Counted from the first letter of the stretch, positions 45,134 through 55,746 are shown. The stretch is DNA of 64,000 nt from Pseudomonas sp. RIT-PI-r (GCF_001297015.1 NZ_LIGE01000013.1:186001-250000); one strand, 5' to 3'. The notes: generated by a model not told the origin, from the letters alone. Translations and numbers: made by a program.

Positions 45134-46021
45134 TCAGCTGCGCCGGCGCAAACTGATCACGGCGTCGACGCTATAAACGGCCAGACCGGCCCAAATGAAG
45201 ATGAACGCGATCAGTGTGCTGGACGATAGATGCTCACCGAACAACAGCACGGCTTGCAACAGCACCAGGGTCGGCGCCAGGTATTGCAGGAAACCGATGG
45301 TGGTGTACGGCAAGTGGCGCGTGGCGGCGTTGAAGCACACCAGCGGCACCAATGTCACCGGGCCGGCCGCCACCAGCCACCAGGCTTGGGACGTGGTCCA
45401 GAACTCCGGTTGCGCGCTGGTCGCGGTCTGGTTGAACAGCAGCCAGGCAATGGCAATCGGCACCAGCATCCAGGTTTCCACCACCAGCCCTGGCAACGCC
45501 TTGACCGGTGCCTGTTTGCGAATCAGGCCGTAGAAACCGAAGGTCAACGCCAGCACCAGCGACACCCACGGCAGACTGCCGACTTGCCATACCTGCTGCG
45601 CCACACCAACCGCCGCCAAACCGACCGCGAGCCACTGCATCCGCCGCAGACGCTCACCAAGAATCAACATCCCCAACAGCACGTTGACCAGCGGGTTGAT
45701 GTAGTAACCGAGGCTGGCCTCGAGCATGCGTCCGTTGTTCACCGACCACACATAGGTCAGCCAGTTGGCCGCGATCAACGTCCCGCTCAACGCCAGAATT
45801 GCCAGACGTTTCGGGTTGTCCAGCAGTTCGCGCCACCAGCCCGGGTGTTTCCACACCATCAGCAGCAGCGCGCCGAACAGCGCCGACCACAGCACCCGAT
45901 GGATGATGATCTCGACCGCCGGCACCTCGGCGATGGCTTTGAAGTAGATCGGGAACAGGCCCCAGATAATGTAGGCACTCAGGCCCAGAATGTACCCGCG
46001 ACGCGGGTTGGCGGCTTGCAT
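45134..46021 (-). CDS. rarD: RarD-type EamA permease
   Basis: A 295-residue drug/metabolite-transporter family protein with ten hydrophobic segments. It has the RarD-specific features GLSAYIIWGLFPIYFKAI at the N-terminus, NWLTYVWSVNNGRMLEASLGYYINPL and TIGFLQYLAPTLVLLQAVLLFGE. The family (chloramphenicol-sensitive protein RarD) is predicted to export small molecules; the substrate is unknown. GCAAGGATTCTGC precedes the ATG. Confidence 0.9.
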   Translation of the reverse strand: MQAANPRRGYILGLSAYIIWGLFPIYFKAIAEVPAVEIIIHRVLWSALFGALLLMVWKHPGWWRELLDNPKRLAILALSGTLIAANWLTYVWSVNNGRMLEASLGYYINPLVNVLLGMLILGERLRRMQWLAVGLAAVGVAQQVWQVGSLPWVSLVLALTFGFYGLIRKQAPVKALPGLVVETWMLVPIAIAWLLFNQTATSAQPEFWTTSQAWWLVAAGPVTLVPLVCFNAATRHLPYTTIGFLQYLAPTLVLLQAVLLFGEHLSSSTLIAFIFIWAGLAVYSVDAVISLRRRS

Positions 46022-46095
46022 GCAGAATCCTTGCTCAGGCAGCTGACAAAGGAGGGATTGTAAGGAGGTTGTATAGATGTGTCGTGTCAGAACGC

Positions 46096-46178
46096 AAAAA
46101 GATCGCAGCCTTCGGCAGCTCCTACATGGGAATGTATTCCAGGGTAGGAGCTGCCGAAGGCTGCGATCTTTTGATCTT
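46096..46178. repeat. Family B REP doublet
   Basis: AAAAAGATCGCAGCCTTCGG ... CTCCTACA and GTAGGAGCTGCCGAAGG ... GCGATCTTTT, with TGTAGGAG facing the centre. It lies between rarD and the end of srkA. Confidence 0.9.
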
Positions 46179-46181
46179 TGA

Positions 46182-47156
46182 TCAGAAGAGTTTCAGTGGT
46201 TCTTCGTTAAGCGCGGACAGTTGCTCACGCAGCGCCAACACCTGATCGCCCCAATAACGCTCGGTGCCGAACCACGGAAAGCTGTGCGGGAACGCCGGAT
46301 CATCCCAGCGCCGCGCCAGCCAGGCGCTGTAGTGCATCAGGCGCAAGGCACGCAACGGTTCGATCAGCGCCAGTTCACGCGGATCGAAATCGTGGAACTC
46401 GTTGTAGCCATCCATCAATTCCGACAACTGCCCCAGGCATTCCTGACGATCACCGGCGAGCATCATCCAGATGTCCTGCACCGCAGGGCCCATGCGGCAA
46501 TCGTCGAGGTCGACGATGTGGAACATTTCGTCACGGCACATCATGTTGCCGGGGTGGCAATCGCCGTGCATGCGGATGTTCTGGTGCGGTGTGTTGGCGT
46601 AGGCATCTTCCACGCGTTTGAGCAGATCGCGGGCGACGGACTCGTAGGCCGGCAGCAGGCTTTTCGGAATGAAATTGCCTTCGAGCAAGGTGTTCAGCGA
46701 GGCGTGGCCGAAGTTCTGCACGGCGAGGGCTTCACGGTGTTCGAAGGGCTTGGTCGCGCCAACCGCATGAATGCGCCCGAGCAACTGACCGAGGCGATAC
46801 AGCTGGTCAAGATTGCCCGGCTCCGGCGCCCGGCCGCCGCGACGCGGAAACAACGTGAAGCGGAAACCGGCATGTTCGTGCAGGGTTTCGCCGTTGTGGA
46901 TCAGCGGCGCCACCACCGGGATTTCGACGTCGGCCAGTTCGAAGGTGAACTTGTGTTCTTCGAGGATGGCTTCGTTGGTCCAGCGCTGCGGGCGGTAGAA
47001 CTTGGCGATCAGCGGTTCGGAGTCTTCGATGCCGACCTGATAGACACGGTTTTCGTAGCTGTTGAGCGCCAGGATGCGCGCATCGCTGAGGAAGCCGATG
47101 CTTTCAACGGCATCGAGCACGAGGTCGGGTGTGAGGGTTTCAAACGGGTGGGCCAT
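46182..47156 (-). CDS. srkA: Stress response kinase A (YihE)
   Basis: A 324-residue APH/choline-kinase-fold Ser/Thr kinase. Catalytic motif HGDCHPGNMMCRD (HxDxxxxN form) and metal motif HIVDLDDCRMGPAVQDIW are clear, as is LNSYENRVYQVGIED at the N-terminus. In enterobacteria SrkA protects against stress-induced death. CAGGAGTCAGC precedes the ATG. It stands alone, with repeats on both sides. Confidence 0.93.
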   Translation of the reverse strand: MAHPFETLTPDLVLDAVESIGFLSDARILALNSYENRVYQVGIEDSEPLIAKFYRPQRWTNEAILEEHKFTFELADVEIPVVAPLIHNGETLHEHAGFRFTLFPRRGGRAPEPGNLDQLYRLGQLLGRIHAVGATKPFEHREALAVQNFGHASLNTLLEGNFIPKSLLPAYESVARDLLKRVEDAYANTPHQNIRMHGDCHPGNMMCRDEMFHIVDLDDCRMGPAVQDIWMMLAGDRQECLGQLSELMDGYNEFHDFDPRELALIEPLRALRLMHYSAWLARRWDDPAFPHSFPWFGTERYWGDQVLALREQLSALNEEPLKLF

Positions 47157-47247
47157 GCTGACTCCTGCGCGCAGCAGGCTGCCGCGTCCGGCCCAGCATG
47201 GTAGCGCAGATGGCAGCGGGGCAGGTGGTTGGTGTCTGTGCTGACGC

Positions 47248-47318
47248 CATCGCGAGCAGGCTCACTCCTACAGGGGAACGCACGCATGCCAAATGTAGGA
47301 GTGAGCTTGCTCGCGATG
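47248..47318. repeat. Family C REP doublet
   Basis: CATCGCGAGCAGGCTCACTCC and GGAGTGAGCTTGCTCGCGATG. It lies between srkA and the end of phoX. Confidence 0.9.
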
Positions 47319-47326
47319 AGGGCCTG

Positions 47327-49228
47327 TCAGGCGCCGACGATCCCGCCGTCTTCGCGGGTAATCGCCATCACCGAAGACCGTGGCTTGCCATTCGGCAAAT
47401 GCTCAGGGAAGGTCGAACCGCCGTTCTCCCCCGGATGCTGAATCCCGACAAACAGGGTTTTCTGATCCGGCGAGAAGCTGATCCCCGTCACCTCGCAACC
47501 AATCGGCCCGACCATGAACCGGCGAATCTCACCGGTCTTCGGATCGGCACACAGCATCTGGTTGTTGCCCATCCCGGCAAAGTCGCCGGCGTTGCTCGAA
47601 TCACCATCAGTGAGAATCCACAAGCGCCCAGCCTTGTCGAAACCCAAGCCATCCGGGCTGTTGAACATGTTCTGCGGGGTGATGTTCTTTGAGCCGCCCT
47701 TCGGCGTCCCGGCGTGCACGCCCGGGTTGCCAGCGACCACAAACAGGTCCCAGGCAAACGTCTTCGACGCGTGATCGTCACGGTCGGTGCGCCAGCGCAG
47801 AATCTGCCCGTAGACGTTTTTCTCACGCGGGTTCGGCCCACCCACCGGCTGGCCGTCCTCGCCACGCTTGGCGTTGTTGGTCAGGGTGCAGTAAACCTGG
47901 CCATCCTTGGGGCTGACGACGATCCATTCCGGACGGTCCATGCGCGTTGCGCCAACTACGCTGGCGGCAAGGCGCGCATGGATCAGCACTTCAGCCTGAT
48001 CGGCAAAGCCGCTGCTGGCATCGATGCCGTTTTTGCCGTGGGTCAACTCGATCCACTGGCCCTGGCCTTTCGGGTGATCGGGGTTGCTGTCGCCATTATC
48101 GAATTTCGCCACGTACAGGGTGCCGTGATCGAGAATGTCGCGGTTGGCCTTGGCGTTGCGATGGTTGATGCGGTCACGGCTGACGAATTTGTAGATGAAT
48201 TCGCCACGCTCGTCGTCGCCCATGTACACCACGGCGCGACCGTCGTCGGTCTCGGCCAGGGCGGCGTTTTCATGTTTGAAGCGGCCCAGTGCCGTGCGTT
48301 TGACCGGGGTCGATTGCGGATCGAACGGATCGATCTCGACCACCCAGCCGTGACGGTTAAGTTCGTTGGGGTTCTTCGCCATGTCGAAGCGCGGGTCGTA
48401 CGGGTGCCAGTTGATCTCGCGGCTGGCAGCCGAGACGCCGTAGCGTTTTTGCGCAGGGTCGAACTGCTGCTGGGCATTGCTGCTGCCGAAGCAGTCGGTG
48501 AAGTTTTCTTCGCAGGTCAGATAGGTGCCCCACGGAGTTTTACCGTTGGCGCAGTTCTGGAACGTGCCAAGGACTTTCTTGCCGTGCTTGTCGGCAGCGG
48601 TCTTCATCAGATCGTGACCGGCCGCCGGGCCGCTGATACGCAGCGGCGAGTTGCCGTGGATGCGCCGGTTGTAGCGCGAACCTTGAACGAACTGCCACTG
48701 ACCGTTCTTGCGTTGCACTTCAATCACCGACACGCCTTCGCAAGCCAGTGCCTTGCGCACGTCTTCGGCCGATTGCGGCATGCCGCCGTGCGGGTAGAGG
48801 TAGCGGTAGTTGGTGTATTCGTTGTTGATCGCCATCAACGCGCGGTTGCGGTCGTCGGGGAAGGCGAACAAGCTCATGCCGTCGTTGTTGTCGCCGAACT
48901 GCACTTCCTGTGCGGCAGCGGTGCCGTTACCGCTCGGGTCGAACGCCGGGCCGTTCTTTTGCAGGGGCTGGCCCCAACTGATCAGCACCGAAGACTTGTA
49001 GCCTTTGGGCAGTGTGATGACGTCGGTGGTCGCGGCAGGAATGCTCTCGAAGCCGAGCAAACGGCTGTTGCCGGCGCTAATGCCTGTGGCCAGCGCGCTG
49101 CGGCTCAACAGGCTGCCGCCGAGGAACATCGCCGCACCGCACAGCGCACCGGCGCCGATGAAACCGCGACGGCTGAGGCCGACCATTTTTTCCAGGTCAG
49201 TGGATTGGTTTTCTTCTAATAGGCTCAC
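47327..49228 (-). CDS. PhoX family phosphatase with Tat signal
   Basis: A 633-residue protein with a twin-arginine signal (LSRRGFIGAGALCGAAMFLG, cleavage after about SALA near residue 48) and the PhoX beta-propeller body (LTCEENFTDCFG, WVVEIDPFDP, YMGDDERGEFIYKFVS, GSKNITPQNMFNSPDGLGFD). PhoX enzymes are calcium/iron-dependent alkaline phosphatases exported to the periplasm. The start is GTG at 49228 with GGGAG 6 bases upstream. A clear Pho box was not found in the short gap upstream. Confidence 0.92.
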   Translation of the reverse strand: MSLLEENQSTDLEKMVGLSRRGFIGAGALCGAAMFLGGSLLSRSALATGISAGNSRLLGFESIPAATTDVITLPKGYKSSVLISWGQPLQKNGPAFDPSGNGTAAAQEVQFGDNNDGMSLFAFPDDRNRALMAINNEYTNYRYLYPHGGMPQSAEDVRKALACEGVSVIEVQRKNGQWQFVQGSRYNRRIHGNSPLRISGPAAGHDLMKTAADKHGKKVLGTFQNCANGKTPWGTYLTCEENFTDCFGSSNAQQQFDPAQKRYGVSAASREINWHPYDPRFDMAKNPNELNRHGWVVEIDPFDPQSTPVKRTALGRFKHENAALAETDDGRAVVYMGDDERGEFIYKFVSRDRINHRNAKANRDILDHGTLYVAKFDNGDSNPDHPKGQGQWIELTHGKNGIDASSGFADQAEVLIHARLAASVVGATRMDRPEWIVVSPKDGQVYCTLTNNAKRGEDGQPVGGPNPREKNVYGQILRWRTDRDDHASKTFAWDLFVVAGNPGVHAGTPKGGSKNITPQNMFNSPDGLGFDKAGRLWILTDGDSSNAGDFAGMGNNQMLCADPKTGEIRRFMVGPIGCEVTGISFSPDQKTLFVGIQHPGENGGSTFPEHLPNGKPRSSVMAITREDGGIVGA

Positions 49229-49298
49229 ATCAGGCTCCCTGCTTGGTTTTGGCAGCCACCTTAATGAGCGTCGATGACGCTTTCGTTGCAGCGCCTGA

Positions 49299-50063
49299 TT
49301 ACAGCGGTGTGCCGATCAGCACGTTGGACGGCGAAAACTGCACCTGCACCGGTTGTTCCACGCTCAATCCGCGCGTGCGCAAGTCGAGCGGCTCAGCCAG
49401 GGCGCAGAGGGTATGGCCGTTGGGCAGGGTAATCCGCACTTCGCTCGGGCCGTCTTCGGCGTCGAGAATCGCTTCGATGGTGCCCTGCAGAAGATTGTGA
49501 CCAGACGTTGCAGATTGCTCGCTGCCGAGCAATTCCAGCCAGCCGGCCTTGATCAGGGCCACCACTTCGGTACCGGCTTGCAGCTCCAGATGCACGGTGC
49601 TGTCGTGGGTGATCTGCGCGTCGAGGCACAGCCCTTCGGCCAGTTCGAGGCGGATCAGGTCATTACGGCCCTGCGTTTCGATTGCCACGACTTTGCCGTG
49701 CAACTGATTGCGCGCGCTGGTTCTGAGCATCAACCGACCGAGCAGATCGAGGTCGCTGGCATCTTCCGCTGCCTCCAGCACCTGCGCCTGCAAGGCCTGC
49801 AATTTTTGGTACAGACGCAAAACGCGCTCGCCTTCGCTGGAGAGTTTCGCGCCGCCGCCGCCCTTGCCGCCGACGGCACGCTCGACCAGCGGTTTCTGCG
49901 CGAGGTTGTTCAGCTCATCGATCGCGTCCCACGCCGCTTTGTAGCTCAGGCCTGCGCTTTTCGCCGCGCGGGTGATCGAGCCCTGTTCGGCGATGTGTTG
50001 CAGCAGGGCGATACGCTGCGGACGGCGGACGATGTGCTGGGACAACAGGGAAGGCATGGACAT
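49299..50063 (-). CDS. ModE-type molybdate-responsive regulator
   Basis: A 254-residue regulator. It has an N-terminal LysR-like winged helix (RIALLQHIAEQGSITRAAKSAGLSYKAAWDAIDELNN, about residues 15-75) and two C-terminal TOBE/Mop domains (SARNQLHGKVVAIETQGRNDLIRLELAEG and GHNLLQGTIEAILDAEDGPSEVRITLPNG). ModE binds molybdate and controls molybdenum transport and enzymes; no mod genes are nearby. The start is either 50063 or the ATG two codons later; neither has a strong ribosome site. Longer upstream frames run through REP sequence. Confidence 0.88.
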   Translation of the reverse strand: MSMPSLLSQHIVRRPQRIALLQHIAEQGSITRAAKSAGLSYKAAWDAIDELNNLAQKPLVERAVGGKGGGGAKLSSEGERVLRLYQKLQALQAQVLEAAEDASDLDLLGRLMLRTSARNQLHGKVVAIETQGRNDLIRLELAEGLCLDAQITHDSTVHLELQAGTEVVALIKAGWLELLGSEQSATSGHNLLQGTIEAILDAEDGPSEVRITLPNGHTLCALAEPLDLRTRGLSVEQPVQVQFSPSNVLIGTPL

Positions 50064-50138
50064 GGATGGGTGCTTTTTGTGGCGGTGGACGTGGAAGTTG
50101 GCCGCTAGCGACGCGAGAGTCAAGCCGAACCCAAATCC

Positions 50139-50234
50139 CTGTAGGAGTGAGCCTGCTCGCGATAGCGGTGGTTCAGTCAGCATAGATGTTGGCATTGATG
50201 ACGCTATCGCGAGCAGGCTCACTCCTACAGGGGG
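50139..50234. repeat. Family C REP doublet, outward orientation
   Basis: CTGTAGGAGTGAGCCTGCTC and GAGCAGGCTCACTCCTACAG, with TGTAGGAG ends outside and about 45 bases between arms, between comF and the modE-like gene. Confidence 0.88.
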
Positions 50235-50246
50235 ATTGTGTTGGCT

Positions 50247-50981
50247 TCAGCTTCCGGGTTTCGGCGTGCGCGCCAGGCAATAGACATCGACCCGCGCAGC
50301 GCCAGCGTCCACCAATAGACGCGCAAGCGCCTGCGCAGTGGCGCCAGTGGTCAGCACATCATCAACCAGCGCCAGATGCCGGCCTTTCACCTGCGCGTCC
50401 GGCATGAGGTCGAAGGCTTTATGCAGATTGCGTTTACGCGACTTGGCATCGAGGTCCTGTTGGGCATCAGTGTCTTTGATGCGACGCAGAACAGTCTCCT
50501 CAATTGGCAGATCAAGCGACTTGTTCAGCCACTGCGCCAGCATCGCAGCCTGATTGAATCCCCGTTGGCGCAGACGTTTACGCGCCAACGGCACCGGCAA
50601 TAACGCATCGGGTCTGGGCAAACCCTCATCGAAGCGATGTTGCGGGTATTGCCCGAGAACGTCGGCGAGCAGGTGGCCAAACGGCCATTTTGCGTTGTGT
50701 TTAAACCGTGTAACCAAACTGTCGATCGGGAAGCCATACAACCACGGCACCACAACCTGTTCGAACGCCGGCGGCTCTAGCTGGCACTCGCCACAGGTCA
50801 GACCGGCGGAGGGAAGCGGCAAAGCACAGGAGATGCAGTGATCGCCGAGCCAGGGCAATTCAGTTTCGCAGGCCACGCACATTGGCATTTCTGCTTCTGC
50901 CGGCTCATCACACAACAAACAGGTTTGTACGTTTTTTAAACAGATGTAAACCGACTCTTTGCATGGTGGTTGACAGCGCAT
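50247..50981 (-). CDS. ComF family protein
   Basis: A 244-residue ComF/GntX-type protein. It has an N-terminal zinc-finger region ([36 protein letters not shown]) and a C-terminal phosphoribosyltransferase motif ([22 protein letters not shown]). ComF proteins aid DNA uptake in competent bacteria or use of DNA as nutrient; the function in Pseudomonas is unproven. The first codons overlap the -35 box of the divergent bioB promoter. Confidence 0.88.
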   Translation of the reverse strand: MRCQPPCKESVYICLKNVQTCLLCDEPAEAEMPMCVACETELPWLGDHCISCALPLPSAGLTCGECQLEPPAFEQVVVPWLYGFPIDSLVTRFKHNAKWPFGHLLADVLGQYPQHRFDEGLPRPDALLPVPLARKRLRQRGFNQAAMLAQWLNKSLDLPIEETVLRRIKDTDAQQDLDAKSRKRNLHKAFDLMPDAQVKGRHLALVDDVLTTGATAQALARLLVDAGAARVDVYCLARTPKPGS

Positions 50982-50997
50982 GTCTCTTCCTTAAATA
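50970..50997 (+). promoter_or_regulatory. Candidate sigma-70 promoter of the biotin operon
   Basis: TTGACA (50970-50975), 16-base spacer, TAAATA (50992-50997), about 75 bases before the bioB ATG. The -35 box matches the consensus fully and the -10 box in most bases. It overlaps the 5' end of comF. Confidence 0.6.
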
Positions 50998-51071
50998 TGC
51001 CGAACATCCGTGTAGCGCCTGTGGGTATTCCGTTCCCGCAGCCGCCAGCAAGCATAACCAAGGAATTAGCC

Positions 51072-52127
51072 ATGAGCGCGAGCACCACCGCCACCCTGCG
51101 TCACGACTGGTCTCTGGCCGAAGTCAAAGCACTCTTCGTACAGCCATTCAACGACTTGCTGTTCCAGGCGCAGACGGTGCACCGCGCACATTTCAACGCC
51201 AACCGTGTTCAGGTTTCGACTCTGCTGTCGATCAAGACCGGCGCCTGCCCGGAAGACTGCAAGTACTGCCCGCAGTCCGGTCACTACAACACCGGTCTGG
51301 AAAAAGAAAAGCTGATGGAGGTGCAGAAAGTCCTCGAAGAGGCTGCCCGCGCCAAAGCCATCGGCTCGACGCGTTTCTGCATGGGGGCGGCGTGGAAGCA
51401 CCCCTCGGCGAAAGACATGCCGTACGTGCTGAAGATGGTCGAAGGCGTGAAGGCCATGGGCCTGGAAACCTGCATGACCCTCGGCCGCCTCGATCAGGAT
51501 CAGACCGAAGCGCTGGCCAAGGCTGGCCTCGATTACTACAACCACAACCTCGACACGTCGCCTGAGTTCTACGGCAGCATCATCACCACCCGCACTTACA
51601 GCGAGCGCCTGCAAACGCTGGCCTACGTGCGTGAGTCGGGGATGAAGATCTGCTCCGGCGGCATTCTCGGCATGGGCGAATCGCTGGATGACCGCGCCAA
51701 TCTGTTGATCCAGTTGGCCAATCTGCCGGAGCATCCGGAATCGGTACCGATCAACATGCTGGTGAAGGTCGCCGGCACGCCGCTGGAAAATGCCGAAGAC
51801 ATCGACCCGTTCGACTTTATCCGCATGCTCGCCGTGGCTCGCATTCTCATGCCGCAATCCCACGTGCGCCTGTCCGCCGGCCGCGAAGCGATGAACGAGC
51901 AGATGCAGGCGCTCGCGTTCTTCGCCGGCGCCAACTCGATTTTCTACGGCGACAAACTGCTGACCACCGCCAACCCGCAGGCGGACAAGGACATGCAATT
52001 GTTTGCGCGTCTGGGTATACAGCCGGAAGCGCGTGAAGAGCATGCCGACGAGGTTCACCAGGCTGCGATCGAGCAGGCGTTGGTGGAGCAGAAGAGCAGC
52101 GAGCAGTTCTACAACGCCGCCGTCTGA
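51072..52127 (+). CDS. bioB: Biotin synthase BioB
   Basis: A 351-residue radical-SAM enzyme that inserts sulfur into dethiobiotin. The SAM-cluster cysteines are C59, C63 and C66 (CPEDCKYC). Further cluster-binding cysteines fall in [14 protein letters not shown] and [11 protein letters not shown]. The ATG at 51072 (MSASTTAT) has AAGGAATTAGCC before it. It is the first gene of bioBFHCD. Confidence 0.96.
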   Translation: MSASTTATLRHDWSLAEVKALFVQPFNDLLFQAQTVHRAHFNANRVQVSTLLSIKTGACPEDCKYCPQSGHYNTGLEKEKLMEVQKVLEEAARAKAIGSTRFCMGAAWKHPSAKDMPYVLKMVEGVKAMGLETCMTLGRLDQDQTEALAKAGLDYYNHNLDTSPEFYGSIITTRTYSERLQTLAYVRESGMKICSGGILGMGESLDDRANLLIQLANLPEHPESVPINMLVKVAGTPLENAEDIDPFDFIRMLAVARILMPQSHVRLSAGREAMNEQMQALAFFAGANSIFYGDKLLTTANPQADKDMQLFARLGIQPEAREEHADEVHQAAIEQALVEQKSSEQFYNAAV

Positions 52128-52144
52128 TCGCCCCACGGATCCCA

Positions 52145-52229
52145 TGCAGGAGCTGCCGAAGGCTGCGATCTTTTGATCTTGTCTTTAAAAAACAACATCA
52201 AAAGATCGCAGCCTTCGGCAGCTCCTACA
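52145..52229. repeat. Family B REP doublet inside the biotin operon
   Basis: TGCAGGAGCTGCCGAAGGC ... TTTTGATCTTG and ATCAAAAGATCGCAGCC ... CTCCTACA, with outward TGTAGGAG ends. It lies between bioB and bioF. Confidence 0.9.
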
Positions 52230-52256
52230 CAGTCATTTTTCAGATGTGAGGCCTGC

Positions 52257-53435
52257 ATGTCTTTCGATCTCGCCGCACGCCTTGCTGCCCGCCGTGCCGA
52301 AAACCTCTATCGCCAGCGCCCGCTGCTTGAGTCCCCGCAGGGGCCCGAAGTGGTGGTCGACGGCAAACCGTTGCTCGCCTTCTGCAACAACGATTACCTG
52401 GGCCTGGCCAATCACCCGCAAGTCATCGAAGCCTGGCGTCACGGCGCGCAGCGATGGGGCGTCGGTGGCGGTGCTTCGCACTTGGTGATCGGCCACAGCA
52501 GTCCGCATCATGCCCTCGAAGAAGCCTTGGCCGACCTCACCGGTCGCCCGCGTGCGCTGCTGTTCACTACCGGCTACATGGCCAACCTCGGCGCGGTCAC
52601 TGCGCTGGTCGGGCAGGGCGATACGGTGCTGGAAGACCGCCTCAATCATGCTTCGCTGCTGGATGCCGGTTTGTTGTCCGGTGCGCGTTTCAATCGCTAT
52701 CTACACAACGACGCGGACAGTCTGGCCAAGCGCCTGGAGAAAGCCACCGGCAACACGCTGGTGGTCACCGACGGCGTGTTCAGCATGGACGGCGATCTGG
52801 CCGACCTGCCGGCACTGGCCCGCGAAGCCAAGGCCAAAGGTGCATGGCTGATGGTCGATGACGCTCACGGTTTCGGGCCGCTGGGGGCAAATGGCGGTGG
52901 CATCGTCGAGCATTTCGGTTTGAGCCAGGAGGATGTGCCGGTACTGGTCGGCACCCTTGGTAAAGCGTTCGGCACCGCTGGGGCATTTGTCGCTGGCAGC
53001 GAGGAGTTGATCGAAAGTCTGGTCCAGTTCGCCCGCCCGTACATCTACACCACCAGCCAGCCGCCGGCGCTCGCGTGTGCAACGCTGAAAAGTCTTGAAC
53101 TGCTGCGCACCGAGCATTGGCGCCGAGCGCATCTGCAGACGTTGATCCGCCAGTTCCGCCGTGGCGCCGAGCAGATCGGGCTGGAGTTGATGGACAGCTT
53201 CACACCGATCCAGCCGATCATGATCGGCGATGCCGGGCGCGCGGTGCGTCTGTCGCAGATGTTGCGCGAGCGTGGGCTGATGGTCACTGCGATTCGCCCG
53301 CCGACCGTTCCTGCCGGCAGCGCTCGGCTGCGCGTGACCCTGACCGCTGCTCACAGCGAGGCGCAGGTGCAGCTATTGTTAGAGGGACTGGCTGATTGCT
53401 TTGCCCAACTGACGCCGGAGCCAAAGCATGCGTAA
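52257..53435 (+). CDS. bioF: 8-amino-7-oxononanoate synthase
   Basis: A 392-residue PLP enzyme joining pimeloyl-ACP and alanine. The PLP lysine is in [15 protein letters not shown], and [17 protein letters not shown] and [10 protein letters not shown] are family motifs. The ATG at 52257 follows GAGGCCTGC; the longer frame upstream runs through a REP. It overlaps bioH by 8 bases. Confidence 0.95.
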   Translation: MSFDLAARLAARRAENLYRQRPLLESPQGPEVVVDGKPLLAFCNNDYLGLANHPQVIEAWRHGAQRWGVGGGASHLVIGHSSPHHALEEALADLTGRPRALLFTTGYMANLGAVTALVGQGDTVLEDRLNHASLLDAGLLSGARFNRYLHNDADSLAKRLEKATGNTLVVTDGVFSMDGDLADLPALAREAKAKGAWLMVDDAHGFGPLGANGGGIVEHFGLSQEDVPVLVGTLGKAFGTAGAFVAGSEELIESLVQFARPYIYTTSQPPALACATLKSLELLRTEHWRRAHLQTLIRQFRRGAEQIGLELMDSFTPIQPIMIGDAGRAVRLSQMLRERGLMVTAIRPPTVPAGSARLRVTLTAAHSEAQVQLLLEGLADCFAQLTPEPKHA

Positions 53436-54159
53436 TCGCCTGATTCTGCTGCCCGGCTGGGGCCTCGGTATTTCGCCGATGGAGCCTCTGGCGGCGGCAC
53501 TGCAGGGGCTCGATGAACATCTCAACGTTGAAATCGAGCCGTTGCCGGAGCTGGATTCCAGCGACCTGCAAGACTGGCTCGACGAACTCGACGAGCGCAT
53601 TCCTCAGGACGTGTGGCTGGGCGGCTGGTCGCTGGGCGGCATGCTTGCGGCCGAATTGGCGGCACGGCGTGGCGAGCGTTGCTGTGGTTTGCTGACGCTG
53701 GCGAGCAATCCTTCCTTTGTTGCCCATGAACATTGGCCGAACGCGATGCCGGGTGAGACCTTCGATGCGTTTCTTGCCGGTTGCCAGGCTGATTCGCGGA
53801 TGACCCTCAAACGTTTCTCGCTGCTGTGTGCTCAAGGTGCGCAGGATCCGCGCGGCTTGTCGCGATTGATGCTCGGCGGCGTACCGCAGACTACGCCGGC
53901 GGCGTTGATGGCGGGACTGGAATTGCTCGCGCAGATCGACACCCGCGACGCGCTGCAGGCGTTTCGTGGCCCGCAGTTTCATTTGTTCGGCGGGCAGGAC
54001 GGTCTGGTCCCGGCCGAAGCGGCGGGGGCGTTGTTCGCGCTTTTGCCGGATATCGAAATTGGCCTGATCGAACAGGCCAGTCATGCGTTTCTTCTGGAAG
54101 ACCCCCACGGACTGGCGGGTGCGATCCAGGCTTTTTTACATGAGTGCGGTGATGACTGA
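53428..54159 (+). CDS. bioH: Pimeloyl-ACP methyl ester carboxylesterase BioH
   Basis: A 243-residue alpha/beta hydrolase. The nucleophile is Ser68 in GGWSLGGM, the acid is in [13 protein letters not shown] and the base is His in [14 protein letters not shown]. It removes the methyl group from pimeloyl-ACP methyl ester. Its gene overlaps bioF by 8 bases and bioC by 8 bases, showing a tight operon. Confidence 0.92.
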   Translation: MRNRLILLPGWGLGISPMEPLAAALQGLDEHLNVEIEPLPELDSSDLQDWLDELDERIPQDVWLGGWSLGGMLAAELAARRGERCCGLLTLASNPSFVAHEHWPNAMPGETFDAFLAGCQADSRMTLKRFSLLCAQGAQDPRGLSRLMLGGVPQTTPAALMAGLELLAQIDTRDALQAFRGPQFHLFGGQDGLVPAEAAGALFALLPDIEIGLIEQASHAFLLEDPHGLAGAIQAFLHECGDD

Positions 54160-54961
54160 TTTGTCTCTTGTGCTGCCTGGCGGCTTGCCTGACAAGCGTC
54201 AGGTCGCAGCGTCTTTTTCCCGTGCAGCGGCCAGTTACGACAGCGTCGCCGAGTTGCAACGTGATGTTGGTACACAGTTGATTCAGCGCCTGTCGACGGA
54301 TTTCGTCCCGGCGCGCTGGCTGGATCTCGGTTGTGGCACGGGTTACTTCACCCGCGCGTTGGCTTCGCGGTTTGCCGAGAGCCACGGTGTGGCGCTGGAC
54401 ATTGCCGAGGGCATGCTCGAGCACGCACGTCCGTTGGGTGGCGCGCAGCATTTCATTGCCGGCGATGCGGAACGGCTGCCGTTACAGGATTCGACCTGCG
54501 ACCTGATCTTCTCCAGCCTCGCGGTGCAGTGGTGTGCGGATTTCGACGCAGTGCTCAACGAAGCGTTTCGCGTATTGAAACCGGGCGGAATCTTTGCGTT
54601 TGCTAGTCTTTGTACAGGGACGTTGTTTGAGCTGCGCGATAGCTGGCGGCAGGTCGACGGGCTGGTGCACGTCAACCGCTTCCGCGAGTTCACCCGCTAT
54701 CAGCAACTGTGCACGGCGAGTGGTTTGCGCACGCTGAGTCTGGAGAATCAGGCGCATGTACTGCATTACCCGGATGTGCGCAGCCTGACCCATGAATTGA
54801 AAGCGTTGGGTGCGCACAATCTGAATCCGGGGCGACCGGGCGGTTTGACCGGGCGCGCGCGGATTCTTGGGTTGGTCGAAGCTTACGAGCAGTTCCGTGA
54901 GGCGTCGGGATTGCCGGCGACTTATCAGGTGGTCTACGCCGTGTTGGAGAAACCCGTATGA
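54152..54961 (+). CDS. bioC: Malonyl-ACP O-methyltransferase BioC
   Basis: A 269-residue SAM methyltransferase. Motif I is [15 protein letters not shown], with later blocks [15 protein letters not shown] and [14 protein letters not shown]. It starts pimelate synthesis by methylating malonyl-ACP. The start at 54152 (MTDLSLVL) overlaps the bioH stop; the in-frame ATG at 54140 (MSAVMTDL), with AGG 9 bases upstream, is an alternative. It overlaps bioD by four bases. Confidence 0.92.
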   Translation: MTDLSLVLPGGLPDKRQVAASFSRAAASYDSVAELQRDVGTQLIQRLSTDFVPARWLDLGCGTGYFTRALASRFAESHGVALDIAEGMLEHARPLGGAQHFIAGDAERLPLQDSTCDLIFSSLAVQWCADFDAVLNEAFRVLKPGGIFAFASLCTGTLFELRDSWRQVDGLVHVNRFREFTRYQQLCTASGLRTLSLENQAHVLHYPDVRSLTHELKALGAHNLNPGRPGGLTGRARILGLVEAYEQFREASGLPATYQVVYAVLEKPV

Positions 54962-55638
54962 GCGCAGCCTATTTCATCACCGGAACCGATACCGATGTCG
55001 GCAAGACCACGGTGGCCGCCGGGTTGCTGCACGCGGCGCGCTCGGCCGGGCTGAGCACGGCGGCGGGCAAGCCGGTAGCTTCCGGCTGCGAAGTGACACC
55101 CAAGGGTTTGCGCAACTCGGACGCGTTGGCGCTGTTGGCCGAGTGTTCCGTGCCGCTGACTTATCAACAGGTCAATCCGGTGGCGTTCGAACCGGCGATC
55201 GCTCCGCATCTGGCGGCGCGTGAAGCGGGTGTGGCGCTGACCGTGCAATCGCTGCTGGCGCCGATGCGCGAGATTCTGGCGATGAACGCCGATTTCACTC
55301 TGATCGAAGGTGCAGGTGGCTGGCGCGTGCCGTTGGCCGATCAGGATAATCTGTCGGATCTGGCGATTGCGCTGAAGCTGCCGGTGATTCTGGTGGTGGG
55401 CGTGCGGTTGGGGTGCATCAGTCATGCCCTGCTGACGGCCGAGGCGATTGCCCGTGATGGTTTGCAACTGGCGGGATGGGTGGCGAATATCATCGACCCG
55501 AAGACTTCGCGGCTGGAGGAGAATCTCGCGACGCTGGCTGAGCGGATTCCGGCACCGTGTCTTGGACGCGTGCCTAAACTCAAGGCCTTGAGTGCAGAAG
55601 CGGTGGCAGATCATTTACAGCTGGATCTGCTCGACTAA
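54958..55638 (+). CDS. bioD: Dethiobiotin synthetase
   Basis: A 226-residue ATP-dependent carboxylase that forms the ureido ring. The P-loop is [16 protein letters not shown], and VEGAGGW-like [11 protein letters not shown] and [19 protein letters not shown] are family motifs. It is the last gene of the bio operon; no hairpin terminator is seen right after it. Confidence 0.95.
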   Translation: MSAAYFITGTDTDVGKTTVAAGLLHAARSAGLSTAAGKPVASGCEVTPKGLRNSDALALLAECSVPLTYQQVNPVAFEPAIAPHLAAREAGVALTVQSLLAPMREILAMNADFTLIEGAGGWRVPLADQDNLSDLAIALKLPVILVVGVRLGCISHALLTAEAIARDGLQLAGWVANIIDPKTSRLEENLATLAERIPAPCLGRVPKLKALSAEAVADHLQLDLLD

Positions 55639-55746
55639 GCTTTTCTCTATGGGCAGGCACTGTGCCATTAGTGTTTTTGACGGGTGTTTTTCTGACGCCT
55701 CTGCTTCAATGGCGGTCATTGATCCTTCCCAAGGATGAGAACTGTT

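Noticed and set aside
49229..49298. Pho box upstream of phoX (GCGTCAT and CGCTCAT on the minus strand)
   Set aside because: Each half matches only 5 of 7 bases of CTGTCAT and the repeat period is 10 rather than 11, so it is too weak to claim.
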